64,000 nucleotides of DNA, from the NCBI GenBank assembly GCA_033782935.1, contig JAWQEG010002439.1, positions 1 through 64,000 of the forward strand, given 5' to 3'. Positions 11,625 through 22,835 of the stretch are shown piece by piece (positions within the stretch are counted from its first letter, which is position 1; each line of letters opens with the position of its first letter). The notes under the pieces were generated by a model. It saw only the letters and a list, made by a program, of their open reading frames with translations. It was not told where the DNA came from and made no database searches. The translations under genes and the position numbers were made by a program. The DNA is from Petrolisthes cinctipes (taxonomy: Eukaryota > Arthropoda > Malacostraca > Decapoda > Porcellanidae).

Positions 11625-11855
11625 GCTTGATTGATATTAGGCGCCGCAACAGCGAAGTCTTTTTGGTAGTGATCAGTCTCGTGTCGGTAAAAATTGTAGT
11701 GTAAATCGTACAAATAGGCCTAGTAATAGTATAAATAAAGAAATTGAGGATGAAAGAAGACTGCCCTAAGCCTGAATGACCCTGTATGTATGTGTGGTAT
11801 GACGAGAGAGAGGGTGATCGAAAGGTTGGGATGGCAAGCACGAAATGAAATGGCA
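11625..11855 (+). repeat. SINE-like dispersed repeat, copy 2
   Basis: Contains 'TTAGGCGCCGCAACAGCGAA' and ends near 'GATGGCAAGCACGAAATGAA'. An inserted or replaced segment at about 11740-11790 ('AGACTGCCCTAAGCCTGAAT') is also found near 56680. Confidence 0.5.
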
Positions 11856-11867
11856 GGAAGTGAGGTA

Positions 11868-12076
11868 CAGTCGGCCTCAGGAATTCATATACACCACTAA
11901 ATCACATCAAGTGTTCGTAACAAATAAAAAACTTAGTACAATTATTTCCTAACAAAACTTTTCTAGGAATGTTATTTGGCTAATACTTGAATCAGTCAGC
12001 AGAACAATCCCTACAGTATGTGCAGAATAAAGACCCATTTTTACCAATACTCTGTACGAATTCCTGTGGCCGACTG
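11868..12076. mobile_element. TA-flanked MITE
   Basis: Ends 'CAGTCGGCCTCAGGAATTCA' and 'GAATTCCTGTGGCCGACTG' are inverted repeats with TA on both sides (11866-11867, 12077-12078). Same family as 8264-8386 and 36099-36312. Confidence 0.88.
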
Positions 12077-12652
12077 TACAACTGAAGAATTGAAAGGGCG
12101 TGACTGGGGCAATATAATGAGGAAATTGTTTTTATATTCAAGAACACAATATTAAGAATGGTAAGGTGAAGCTGCCTCCTTCACTCTCGCCTCACAACAA
12201 GCACCAAGGGAATAGAAGGAAGGGAGGGAGGGACAGGAATAGTATTGAATGACGGGGTAATAATTATAATGAGACATTAATTATCTTTTGTATTCGTGAA
12301 TGCAGTGTATAAATCATGAATGGTATGTGGAAGTGGCCACTACTCCTCCCTCCTGTCAGCAAACACGAAGGAAATACATTAGAAAGAAAGATGGGACTGT
12401 TGAAGAATCGTCTATGTTTCGCTCTCCCTTTCCCTCCATTACAACTTTTCATGCCTCTCTCTCTCATGGACAAGTGTGTGGTTAAGGGAGTTGTCTGTTG
12501 CTATAGTTACTGAAGGCCTACTGATTCCTGTAAACGATGCTACAAAACAATGATCCTCCACACGTACAATAAGGCACTGTTCCCGTCGTAGTGTGGAGAA
12601 ACCACTGCAGTAAATAGCTCTCCAAATTACTCACAACAGTTAATGACCCTGT

Positions 12653-12943
12653 GATCGTGTATGAGACTTGGTGGCTTCTGATTCCTCCTGACTATGCCAC
12701 GAAACAAACTTCTTCAATCCACATAGGGGGTGTTTCGTGGCAATGTTTGAAGGACTCACTAACCTCCAATTTTCTGACTACAACACGGGGTCCCTTAAGG
12801 TGGTGGTAAATCTAGAGCCACTAATTCCTTCAAACTATTCTAAGCAACAGGCCACCAATAGTTTTGTTAATCTGGTTCTGTTTCCTGGCATATTTTGGAG
12901 GAATCAAGGTGCTCTAAAGTACCAAAAGTATACTACCACCTAA
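12653..12943. mobile_element. Composite of two hairpin elements, second locus
   Basis: Same order as 4111-4430: a hairpin around 'GACTATGCCACGAAACAA', then a TTAA-type MITE (12795-12943) running from TTAAGGTGGT to ACCACCTAA. The last TTAA has decayed to CTAA. Confidence 0.75.
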
Positions 12944-12949
12944 CTACCC

Positions 12950-15545
12950 CTACCAAGACAGCAACAAGGATATACTGTATGTACTACCGACAGTAAAGAC
13001 ATGATGATAACATATTATTTAATTTGCTTTGCTATTCATATTCAACATTAATATATCATCGTAACTCCAGTAAGATAAGATACTACACCCATTCTTTTGT
13101 AATCACCAAGGTCAAGTGACTCATAAGCCTCTATTATTTCATTATTATATTCCTACATTTCTGAACACCGATCTTTTGTCCGTATTGAAGTTTAGCAGAC
13201 CCTGACAAATACAGATATTCTCTCTCTCTCTCTCTAAACCTGTGTTGTTGTTATTTACTCGTCACTACTCCTTGGAATATTAGACTTGTTTGAAAATTAT
13301 GTATCTAGTCATGCTTAGGGGAAAAAATAACAGACGTATGCCAAACTACAAGCCCGGCCCGGTGAATACACTGACCTCTGGTGGCAACAGGCTAGTCTTT
13401 TGAAGGGGAATACATTATACACACCAGTAGTGAGGTCGAACCATCTACTGTATTAACCTAAATAGTCTGGTGGCCCTTAGTAACTGTGGCAACCAGCCTT
13501 GGTAACAGTCTCTTAGATAATGAATGAATGACCGGCCGCTATGCAATAAATAAATATATAATTAAATAAACAAGTATATAAATACTGTAAGTTAATTCTG
13601 AAGCACAGCTGATGCTAAATACGTCATAAGACCATTAATCTTTATGTGCCCAATGATCATACCGTCGAGCACACCAATACTTTCTTCTTAAAAATGTTCC
13701 TTAAGCTAATATTATGTGTTATATCACCCTTTTTGTCTGACACTATTGGATCGACTACTGACACATGTCCCATCAACTCATGTTTCTCGGTCTCTGTTCT
13801 ATCCTTAATTAACTCTCTTCCTGTTCATCACATCTGATCTGAAATCAGTCTATCTCTGTCCACCTTTATACTGATGTCAGCCTTCACTCCTCCTCCTCCA
13901 TCCATAACATCTTTCTACCTTAAGACCTAGACAACTCCCCCACTGCTGCATTCATCCCAGTAGTTTCAGATTTAAGAGTCAAATGCGGAGTGGGAACAAT
14001 AATTATGTAAAATTTAACTCCAACATAACCTAGTTGTCTTTTTTGTTTGTTTCCCTGGAAATACTGTACTGTATTTTTGCATACTGCACAACCTAGTTAC
14101 TGTATACCATTGCCAGATGATTTAAAGTGTCACAGGAAAATTTCTACTGTCTAATGGTTCAGAGGCTGTCCATAGTGTACCGAGTAGCTAATCAACTACT
14201 GTAATATTATACATGTAAAGAACAAAATGTGGTACAGACAATGGAGGTGGACAAGAGGATACTGATAAACCTGGTTCAACATAATTATTGTTATCACCAT
14301 CTGGTGCTGTACAGACACAGTTTTATATCCTCTCCTGTCTGATTAGATTTCTACTTCATTATGAACTTTCTTCACTGGCTTACACAGGGATTATTCTCAA
14401 TGACCCAATGATTCCCAGAGTTTGGGGATCACATAAGATGCAACAGCACTTTAGGTGACTCTACTTCATTACACTAGTCACTCCCTTACAACTTATCTCC
14501 TCAAACATTAAGTAGTTTAATCATATAAAACAATAGAAGGATATGTTAAAATTTGTGACCCTACAATTCCCAGTGTAATTTACTAGTAGGCCTATTTTAA
14601 GCAACAAGTAGCTGGGTGCAGCTATTGAGGTGCATGACATTTCATTCTTATAATACTTTTATATATATATATTTTTTTTTTTTTATTATTATTATTATTA
14701 GAGTACTTATACATTACACTCTGTCTACTGGTTCTATATTAATCAAGGATTACTTATTACCTGATACCATGATCTGTACTGGGTGGCCTGGAACAGCCTC
14801 CAAGCCATCTTATTGTAATTCAGCAGAATTTTCACTACAGTATTATCTCGTAGCTAGCTATACTGGTACCGTACTGTTTTTGTAATGACTAATACTGTAG
14901 TTCAAGAAAATATATATATATATATATATCAGTACTGTAGTACCGAAGGGTTGTGGAAGCACAATTTCTAAGTAAATTATTGCCTGGCCTAGAACTCAAT
15001 TTATTTTGAGTAAATAGTGAAAAACAAAATTGCACAGCTGTACTGTACCAATGAAACAAGTGTTATTTCCAATAAGTTGAGCAAGTCTGACACTTTCCTT
15101 CAGTACAGGCATGCCTGGTTGTACATTCGGATTATATTTTTGGAAACGAACCCATTTCATATAAAAGACAAGCCAATCTGGTCCTCTAAGCCTCCCAACC
15201 CCTTACCCACTAAACCATTACTCTCAACCAACCAACCTCCTCCTTACCCCAAACATACCAACCTCTTGCTACTAACTCGCCAACCCCTGACCCCTCTATG
15301 TAACCCTGCTGATTAACATGAGTATCAATATAGTTCACAATTTGCCAACTCGGAGAACTTTATGGTTACAGATTTTGGCCTTCAAGGAAATAAACTTGCA
15401 AATTGTACTGTAATACACAGCAGCAGATTCTTAGTGAAATGTAGCATTTTTGGACCAACTGCTGAAGAAATACAAACTTTCTTATATAACCTACAGTAAG
15501 ATATACACAACATTAGATTATGTACAGTACTGTGCTGCTAAATGC
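12950..15545. other. No gene seen
   Basis: A/T-rich unique-looking DNA with short ORFs only. 13373-13390 has one copy of the 'ACCTCTGGTGGCAAC' end seen also at 27815-27998. A (TA)n tract lies at about 14910-14930. No convincing exon, promoter or RNA gene is found. Confidence 0.5.
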
Positions 15546-15551
15546 ACATAA

Positions 15552-15900
15552 TTGCCATGATGGCTGAGTAGTAAATGCTACTTACTGCAAGGCCCCTGCA
15601 CTGTCAAGGGTTTGAATCCATCTACCCTCATGAGGTAGGACTAGGTCGGTAAAATGAGTACCATTTTACCCGTGGATGGTACGGTACCGGCCGGGTAACT
15701 GAAGTAACCTGGATGATACAGTGACCTTGTATCCCAGGATTGTGAGTTACTATAACCTGCCACAGGCTCAGAGATTGATGTGACAGATATGAGCACCACA
15801 GTAAAGCATTGTAATGGAGGAGACCACCCACTTTATCTTTATAAATGAGGGTATATTCCTTGAATCTAAAGAATACCATCATCAACACAAACATTTTTTG
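15552..15900 (+). repeat. Candidate tRNA-derived SINE
   Basis: The head looks like a decayed tRNA with an A box 'TGGCTGAGTAG' (15561-15571) and, about 45 bp on, a B box 'GGGTTTGAATCC' (15608-15619), close to the GGTTCRANNCC consensus. A tRNA-unrelated body of about 250 bp follows. It does not fold into a full cloverleaf by eye, so a SINE is more likely than a tRNA gene. The 3' end is uncertain. Confidence 0.55.
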
Positions 15901-15904
15901 TTTT

Positions 15905-16785
15905 CCCACTCAAAATTAAAGCCAAAAGAGCCTTATGTACAACTCTTTCAAACACTAACCACTCAGCCACCTCCCCTTAGTACTAACCACCTCAGAGACC
16001 AAAGATAATATACAACACTTGGCCTCACTAATATAATGTATTAAGACATGCAGTATTTTCTATGAAACTTTTATCAGCCATGTTGCAGTTTTGAACAGCT
16101 ACAGTACTAAATTTACTATGGAAAGCATGTTAGGTCAAGGTTGGCTAATTTTAGAAAATAATTTCCACAGATAGCTATATAACTATTTAATATGATTTTG
16201 TGCATTCTCTTCATGTGAAGCAGCTCTATATCAAACAAAAAATACCCTGTTTGGCTAATTTTCATTGTTATGGGAAGGTTGTCGTGTACCTCAAAAATGG
16301 GCCAATTCCTTGGGGATTATTTCTGAAACACAGATCCATCTGCTATTTTTTTTTTTTTTTTTTTTTTTTTCATTTTAGTTTTGACCATATAATTATGAAG
16401 AAATAAACTTTTAACCTGATCTAAATTTTCCTTGTAGACAAATTGGGGAAGACCCTGATACTTTACCTTCCCTAACCTAACCAGGGTGTAATTATGAGAG
16501 GCGCAAATATCTGGGGTTAGGTTAGGTAGCTTAGATTAGGTTAAAGGTTATCGGTCAAACTGAAACGAACAACCAATCATATATATAAAAAAATATATAT
16601 ATATAACATACAACACAAGAATTCATTACATTCATAAATAACTTGAAAAATATATTGTACAAAACAAAAAATTGAGGGCTGTATGCAAGAACATTCACGG
16701 CACCACGCCATCGTATACACCATGGAAGTTCTTGCATAAGACGCAGAGTCTTATATTGCTTCCTCATTATATATAGAAAAAAAAT
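15905..16785. other. No gene seen
   Basis: A/T-rich DNA with a T run near 16346-16371. The phrase 'TTAGGTTAGGTAGC' at about 16510 resembles short GGTTA repeats seen inside the 8-bp-TSD MITE family. No coding signal. Confidence 0.45.
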
Positions 16786-17112
16786 GGTATTTATTGAAAG
16801 AATTGCCATTTTGTAGCAGTGTTGCCAGATCCGGCTAGGTCCCAGTATTTTGCCCCGGTCATTTCCTGTACTTTACCACGGTTATTTCCCGGTAGTTTGC
16901 CCAGGTTAGGTCCCGGTAGTCTGATGTGGTCTAGGTTAGTTAAGGTTAGGTAAGGTCAGGCTAATTTCAAAATGCCCCATTTGAATATCTTGGAAATGGG
17001 GCATTTGTGGAGGAAATGCCATACAAGAAAATAGTCTTAAAATGGTCTAAATAAGTGGGTAATGAAGGTAGAAAAACCGTACGCAATAACGGTAATTCTT
17101 TCAATATTTACC
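16786..17112 (+). mobile_element. MITE family with 8-bp target duplications, copy 1
   Basis: Starts 'GGTATTTATTGAAAGAATTG' and ends 'TAATTCTTTCAATATTTACC', an inverted pair. Inside are 'GTTGCCAGATCCGG', several GGTTAGGT phrases and an inverted pair built on 'AAATGCCCCATTT'. Flanks AAAAAAAT and AAAAATTA are a weak 8-bp duplication. Other copies: 43531-43850 (reverse), 44339-44672 and 45862-46280. Confidence 0.88.
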
Positions 17113-17139
17113 AAAAATTATATACCGGTACCGTATATT

Positions 17140-17285
17140 CAACCAAAATAATAACAATAATATTACAGTAATAATAATAATACGGTACCAGTAATAATAA
17201 TAACAATAATAACAATAGTAATAATATGGCAATAGTAATAATAATAATACCGGTACAAATACTAATAATAATAATAATAATAAGT
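17140..17285. repeat. (AAT)n-rich tract
   Basis: Interrupted ATA/ACA trinucleotide repeat immediately beside copy 1 of the MITE. Confidence 0.85.
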
Positions 17286-17295
17286 TTTTACTCAC

Positions 17296-17309
17296 CACTT
17301 GTCACTCAT
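17296..17309 (-). CDS. Possible short first coding exon
   Basis: On the minus strand, 'ATCGCCATGAGTGACAAGTG' is followed at once by GTGAGT, so an ATG in a good context would give 14 coding bases (M-S-D-K-) before a strong 5' splice site. On the opposite strand a donor 'GACG/GTAAGTG' lies at 17460/17461, which could be a non-coding first exon of a divergent gene, possibly the S9 peptidase whose 5'-UTR acceptor is at 28097. No downstream exons were recognised for the minus-strand candidate. Weak call from splice signals only. Confidence 0.22.
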
Positions 17310-17547
17310 GGCGATGGATTGGTGGATAACTATTAATATATTATCTTCTTTCTTTTCCTCCCACACACACACACACAAAACAGGTAGAAAACTATAGTCT
17401 GACTAATAAAAAAACACTACCACCACCAGGAGACCGTGTTGTTATGGTGAAGAACTGACGGTAAGTGTTGATGATGGGTGTCTGTCTGACTTTTGGGGGG
17501 TGTGTGTATGTGTGTGTATGTATGTTGGTGGTGGGTAAGGAGTTTAT

Positions 17548-17830
17548 GAGTGTGATAAGGATAGTTCACTTACTCACTCACTCCATGTTGTTGTTGTTTT
17601 GGTGTGCTGGTGCTGGTGGTGGTGGCGCCTCTAGCGGTCAATGGGAATCAACACTCTACTGTGACTCCAGCAGCTCTCGCCTGTTTTCCTTTATTCTGGT
17701 TTTCTTTATCAGATTTTTTTTTATTTCATTGCATCGTGGCGTCAAGTAACAGGCAGACAACAATACATAAGGGTTATTTACTAGTAACACACAACACCTT
17801 TGGTAATCATTATTTGGCTATATAATGAAT
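17548..17830. repeat. Segment shared with 45232-45440
   Basis: Both stretches hold, in order, 'GTGTGATAAGGATAG' or a near match, 'GGTGGCGCCTCTA', 'CCAGCAGCTCTCGCCTG', 'TCTGGTTTTCTTTA'-like DNA and 'TACTAGTAACACACA'. The second lies just upstream of RagC/D exon 1 and the first beside the candidate exon at 17296, so it may be a promoter-proximal duplication or an unrecognised transposon. Confidence 0.6.
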
Positions 17831-17919
17831 AGTCATATTCGTTGTGGTCAAATTACATAATAAATTACGATAATGTCTACGACAAAGCCCTAATATATTG
17901 CTAAAAATGACATACTGTA

Positions 17920-18115
17920 CAGTCGTGGTCAGAACTTGTGTCCCGATTACCTGACACGATGAATTGCAACCAGCTGCAGACGAGTTCGATGTTCTGGAAC
18001 AAAGGTACACATTGCACCTCTCTACACACAACATACCGTTGTTCGAACCTTCCAACTTCGCCTGGTTAAAAGAATCATCGTTGCAGGGTATTGGGACAAC
18101 TTCTGACCGCGAGTG
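17920..18115. mobile_element. TA-flanked MITE
   Basis: Ends 'CAGTCGTGGTCAGAACTTGT' and 'CAACTTCTGACCGCGAGTG' are inverted repeats with TA on both sides. Confidence 0.82.
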
Positions 18116-18119
18116 TACC

Positions 18120-19950
18120 CAAGATCTAGAATATCTTTTCTAGATCTTGAGTGTACCTACCATTTACGTACAGTACGTAACTATAATGTGCTATGATTCT
18201 TACCTGTTTATGACCTCTACAATTATGTTTCTCAACAATATTTTGATGTAAAAGTACCAAAAAATAGACATACATATAGTTCATTCTTAAACGTATAAAG
18301 CAATGAGCTAATTAGTACTGTACAACACTGTTACCACCACTATGTGAGAGCATTCTTGCTTTCTATATTCAAACTTGCTGTGAGAACATGTACTTGAGAA
18401 TAAATAAAATCTGGTTTGGTGTAGAACTGTAGGCTATGTATTAAAGACATACTGTACTTATATATCCATTTCCTAAAATCAACGACAGAGACTTAATTAC
18501 TAAAGCATCCATACTTTAATAACATTGATGCATAATACAGTATCTAAAATGAGTAATTATTACATGTTTATTTATATCTACAATATCGTTTCTCAATAGT
18601 ATTGTGATGTATATATAATTGAAGAAAAAGACTGCCATACAGATTTTATAAACCATACTCAGATACAAATTAATGAACTATAAGTACTGTACAGTATCGT
18701 ATTGTTATCACCAGTAGCCTATATGAGAGCATTAATATGAGAGCCTAAATAGAAGACGCTTTATATAGGATATTATTTTTAAAAATTACTTTATGAGGAG
18801 CTGTTAGATATATATTTTAGAAACAATTATTTCATGATTTCTTTCTTAGCTTGAGAGGTTCATTTTATCTTGCTGTCTGCAAGCCTAGTCATAATTTCAG
18901 TCTGGGTGTAAGGAAAATATAAATGTAATACTTCATCCCAACAGTAACAAATAGATATACAGACTTAAGAAAATAGGAAACATAAGATAGGTTATTATAA
19001 ACATAAGATAGGTTCATATCAATGTCATTACCACCAATATAAATACTGTATAACTATAGAACGCATAAGGCATCATCATAACTCCCACCGATCCTGTGTA
19101 AGTATAGGCAAGAGAAAGTAGTCAGCTGTTAATGATTCCCCGTTGCCGGTAGGTGGCTCTGTTGTACCGACACCACCAAAACCACCATAAGAGTGGTCTA
19201 TCCTTCTTCCAGTACTAATTTAAAATCCTTGTGGTGGGTAAAAGGAAGAGGGTACCATGTAGTTATTTAGTGTGTTATACCCGTGGTTTATTTGTTAGGT
19301 AGAAAGTATTTGTGGTGTATATTGATGCATGTTATTTTTGTGTGTGTAGATGGAATAATAATGAGTGAGAATACTGATGGTGTGGTGTGGTGTTGGTATG
19401 GGAGTACAAATGTATTATGTATGTTTTATCTGGATACTATGGCAACTTTTCCAGTGATATGGCAACATCTATCCCCACCCTCCACCCCTAACTTATTATT
19501 CTCCTCTACTCTTTATCTCACTCGTTATCACCTCCCTCCTTCCCTTCCGGAGACCTTGACTTTGGGATTTTTTAAATATTAATGTTCATGTGTAGTAAGA
19601 AGTCACGAGGCTTTCATTTTTATTAAGTTCTCATGGTGGACGGGCAACTTTTTCGTGGCAACAACAGGCAGCCACTGTTAGCTGTATAATAAAACTGTTA
19701 GCTGTATAATAAAACTGTTAGCTGTATAATAAAACCGAAACTGTATGGATTAATATATTATTTCCGTCAACAAGAGTGGGTTTAATTCCCCGTTAATAAA
19801 ACTGGTAGTTGCATACTGGGCTGTGTGTTGTTCAACTTCACATATCAATATATCACACAGTCAATAACACTTATCATAGCCATATTAGCTAACTACATCT
19901 ACAGCAAATAACTATTGTAGTTAACGTTACTGACTTACTGTAGTAGGTTA
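18120..19950. other. No gene seen
   Basis: A/T-rich DNA. Contains a short palindrome 'AGATCTAGAATATC' at 18123 and three tandem copies of 'AACTGTTAGCTGTATAATAA' at about 19674-19735. The longest ORF (19283-19582) has no recognisable features. Confidence 0.45.
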
Positions 19951-19953
19951 GAG

Positions 19954-20968
19954 GTACAGCTCCGGACAGATCAAGGGTCCACACCCCATCCACCAGCGAC
20001 TTGGTTTATTCCTCGTCGGATCTGGTAACAGTTGCAGGTGGAGGGAGGGGGGATGTTAGTGGGAGAGGAGGAGAGAAATGTGGGCGGGGCTATATAGGAG
20101 GTAATGTAGAGAAGACGTGTGTCAGGAGGAATGAATGAAGCATACACTGTGTACGGTATCGAATCACCAATAGTTTAAAGCAGGGATCTTCAAACTTTTT
20201 CAGTCATGACCCAGTTTTTACTATGACAACATTCTCGCGACCCATACAGAAAGATCTTTTACAAATGACCAGAATTATCAACCTAAGAAAATACAAGGCC
20301 AGAAACTGAAACGCAATCATTATGATAAAAAGGCATTCTAACCAGAATTATAAACACTGCCTCAACTACCCCTCCCTCTCTCTCTCTCTCTCATTCTCTC
20401 TCAAGAAGGCGAATATTTGTGAAATGATTTTGTTTTATTGATAATTAAATATATGAATATTCGATTATAAAAATATGTTAGGTGGATTCATGTATGAACT
20501 TCATATTTATTTTATTGTCACGAACATTATTATTCTATTTTATTCATGTATTTATTTTTGTGAGCCTGCGACCCAGTTTGGAGGAATTCGGGACCCGTAA
20601 TTTGAAGAACCCGGGTTTAAAGAAGTGCAGACTGCATTAACGTAAGTGGATATAGGAGAGAAGAAATGTGATGATTTGAGGCAAGGGTGAGGGGGAAGAG
20701 GGCAAGACAAATGAAGGTGATTAGTTGAAAAGTAATAACAAACAAATATAATTAGAATATCTGTTACATTATATCCTTTAAATAAAGGCCCTGTCTTTTG
20801 TTCACCATCACAGTGGGATAGACTACTGATTATTTTCCTTTGGATATTAGACAGCTATCCCTGTATTCCTTTTATCTCTCTTGCTTCTCCCGTAGGGGGG
20901 TATTGCCTGTAATGATGTGGGCAATACTTTAAGGGTTTTGGCGCCCCTTCGGCCCCAGCCACTAGCTT
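19954..20968 (+). repeat. Left arm of 1-kb inverted repeat
   Basis: Starts 'GTACAGCTCCGGACAGATCA' and matches the reverse complement of 21722-22738 base for base apart from about four substitutions and one dinucleotide difference in a CT tract (near 20375). Homology continues inward at lower identity to about 21085, where both sides contain the SINE-like repeat with 'GACCTCGCTGTTGCG'. Confidence 0.95.
20181..20614 (+). mobile_element. hAT-like non-autonomous element in the left arm
   Basis: The 434-bp element starts CAGGGATCTTCAAAC and ends ATTTGAAGAACCCGG (12 of 15 bases inverted-match). It is flanked by the exact 8-bp duplication GTTTAAAG (20173-20180 and 20615-20622). CAG-type ends and 8-bp duplications are the hAT hallmark. 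It has no transposase ORF. Confidence 0.88.
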
Positions 20969-21721
20969 ACATTTCTTTTACTGACCCTCCTTTCTTCCTA
21001 TTTCCTTCTTGCTTGCTGTCACACCTCTTTATCACCTTTTCCTGGTGCTGTATGACCTCGCTGTTGCGCCACCTAATATCAATCAAATCCCTTGTGCTTG
21101 TAGTCCACCCTATTTATCACCTTCTCCCAAGCCCAGCTGTTTTTTTTTTTCGGCAAAAGACGGTTTAATTTTCTAAGTTTTTTAATAATCATATTTGCCA
21201 ATAAATTCATTAAGCTATTTACCTGGATTTTTTCTTCTAAATATGCATTTCCTTAAAAATAATCGATGTTAAACTTGAATAGGCGCCGCTATATGGCGTT
21301 TTCAATAAACTTGGTCTAATTTTATGCATAGGCTATATATATTACAGTATCTCTCAAGTAACTGGCAACCTTACACATCCTCCCTACTGACTTATCCCTC
21401 TCTCGCTTGCCCTTCCCTCCTTTCTTACCGTTTATCTTTTCTTTCTCATATTTTTAACCTTCTCATTCGTTCTTAAAAAGTTTTAATGACATAGGCCTTT
21501 CTCCCTTATCACTTATAGTCCAATGATATGATTCGAAAAACTACGGCTGAGATTATGTTGTAGATCGCATTTTGGTTCTCAATATGTAGAGGTTGATTGA
21601 TTGATTGAAATTAGGCGGCGCCGCAACAGCGAGGTCATATAGCGCCAGAAAACGGTGATAGAGAGGTGAGACAGCAAGCAAGAAGGAAATAGAAAGAAAA
21701 GAGAGATAGTTGAAGAACTAA
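20969..21721. other. Loop of the large inverted repeat
   Basis: Between the high-identity arms. Both edges carry diverged, oppositely oriented copies of the SINE-like repeat (20930-21085 and 21590-21721). The core at 21090-21590 is A/T-rich unique-looking DNA without a gene. Confidence 0.7.
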
Positions 21722-22738
21722 AAGCTAGTGGCTGGGGCCGAAGGGGCTCCAAAACCCTTAAAGTATTGCCCACATCATTACAGGCAATACCCCCCTACGG
21801 GAGAAGCAAGAGAGATAAAAGGAATACAGGGATAGCTGTCTAATATCCAAAGGAAAATAATCAGTAGTCTATCCCACTGTGATGGTGAACAAAAGACAGG
21901 GCCTTTATTTAAAGGATATAATGTAACAGATATTCTAATTATATTTGTTTGTTATTACTTTTCAACTAATCACCTTCATTTGTCTTGCCCTCTTCCCCCT
22001 CACCCTTGCCTCAAATCATCACATTTCTTCTCTCCTATATCCACTTACGTTAATGCAGTCTGCACTTCTTTAAACCCGGGTTCTTCAAATTACGGGTCCC
22101 GAATTCCTCCAAACTGGGTCGCAGGCTCACAAAAATAAATACATGAATAAAATAGAATAATAATGTTCGTGACAATAAAATAAATATGAAGTTCATACAT
22201 GAATCCACCTAACATATTTTTATAATCGAATATTCATATATTTAATTATCAATAAAACAAAATCATTTCACAAATATTCGCCTTCTTGAGAGAGAATGAG
22301 AGAGAGAGAGAGAGAGGGAGGGGTAGTTGAGGCAGTGTTTATAATTCTGGTTAGAATGCCTTTTTATCATAATGATTGCGTTTCAGTTTCTGGCCTTGTA
22401 TTTTCTTAGGTTGATAATTCTGGTCATTTGTAAAAGATCTTTCTGTATGGGTCGCGAGAATGTTGTCATAGTAAAAACTGGGTCATGACTGAAAAAGTTT
22501 GAAGATCCCTGCTTTAAACTATTGGTGATTCGATACCGTACACAGTGTATGCTTCATTCATTCCTCCTGACACACGTCTTCTCTACATTACCTCCTATAT
22601 AGCCCCGCCCACATTTCTCTCCTCCTCTCCCACTAACATCCCCCCTCCCTCCACCTGCAACTGTTACCAGATCCGACGAGGAACAAACCAAATCGCTGGT
22701 GGATGGGGTGTGGACCCTTGATCTGTCCGGAGCTGTAC
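21722..22738 (-). repeat. Right arm of 1-kb inverted repeat
   Basis: Reverse complement of 19954-20968. Ends 'TGTCCGGAGCTGTAC', after which similarity stops. No clear target duplication is seen outside the two arms. Confidence 0.95.
22076..22511 (-). mobile_element. hAT-like non-autonomous element in the right arm
   Basis: Mirror of 20181-20614 with the same 8-bp duplication (CTTTAAAC at 22068-22075 and 22512-22519 on the plus strand). Two bases longer through one extra AG unit. Because the duplication is also the same, it was copied with the arm and did not insert a second time. Confidence 0.88.
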
Positions 22739-22800
22739 GTACACTCGTGATACGTAATCCCTGACCAGAGATGAACGGGAGGCACCACACACATACCCTG

Positions 22801-22835
<35 letters not shown>

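Noticed and set aside
15552..15625. Functional tRNA gene
   Set aside because: A and B boxes are present, but no convincing acceptor stem or anticodon arm forms and the repeat body follows directly.
18123..18150. Palindrome around AGATCTAGA as a regulatory site
   Set aside because: A single short inverted pair with a loose relative at 50142; no context suggests an operator or terminator.
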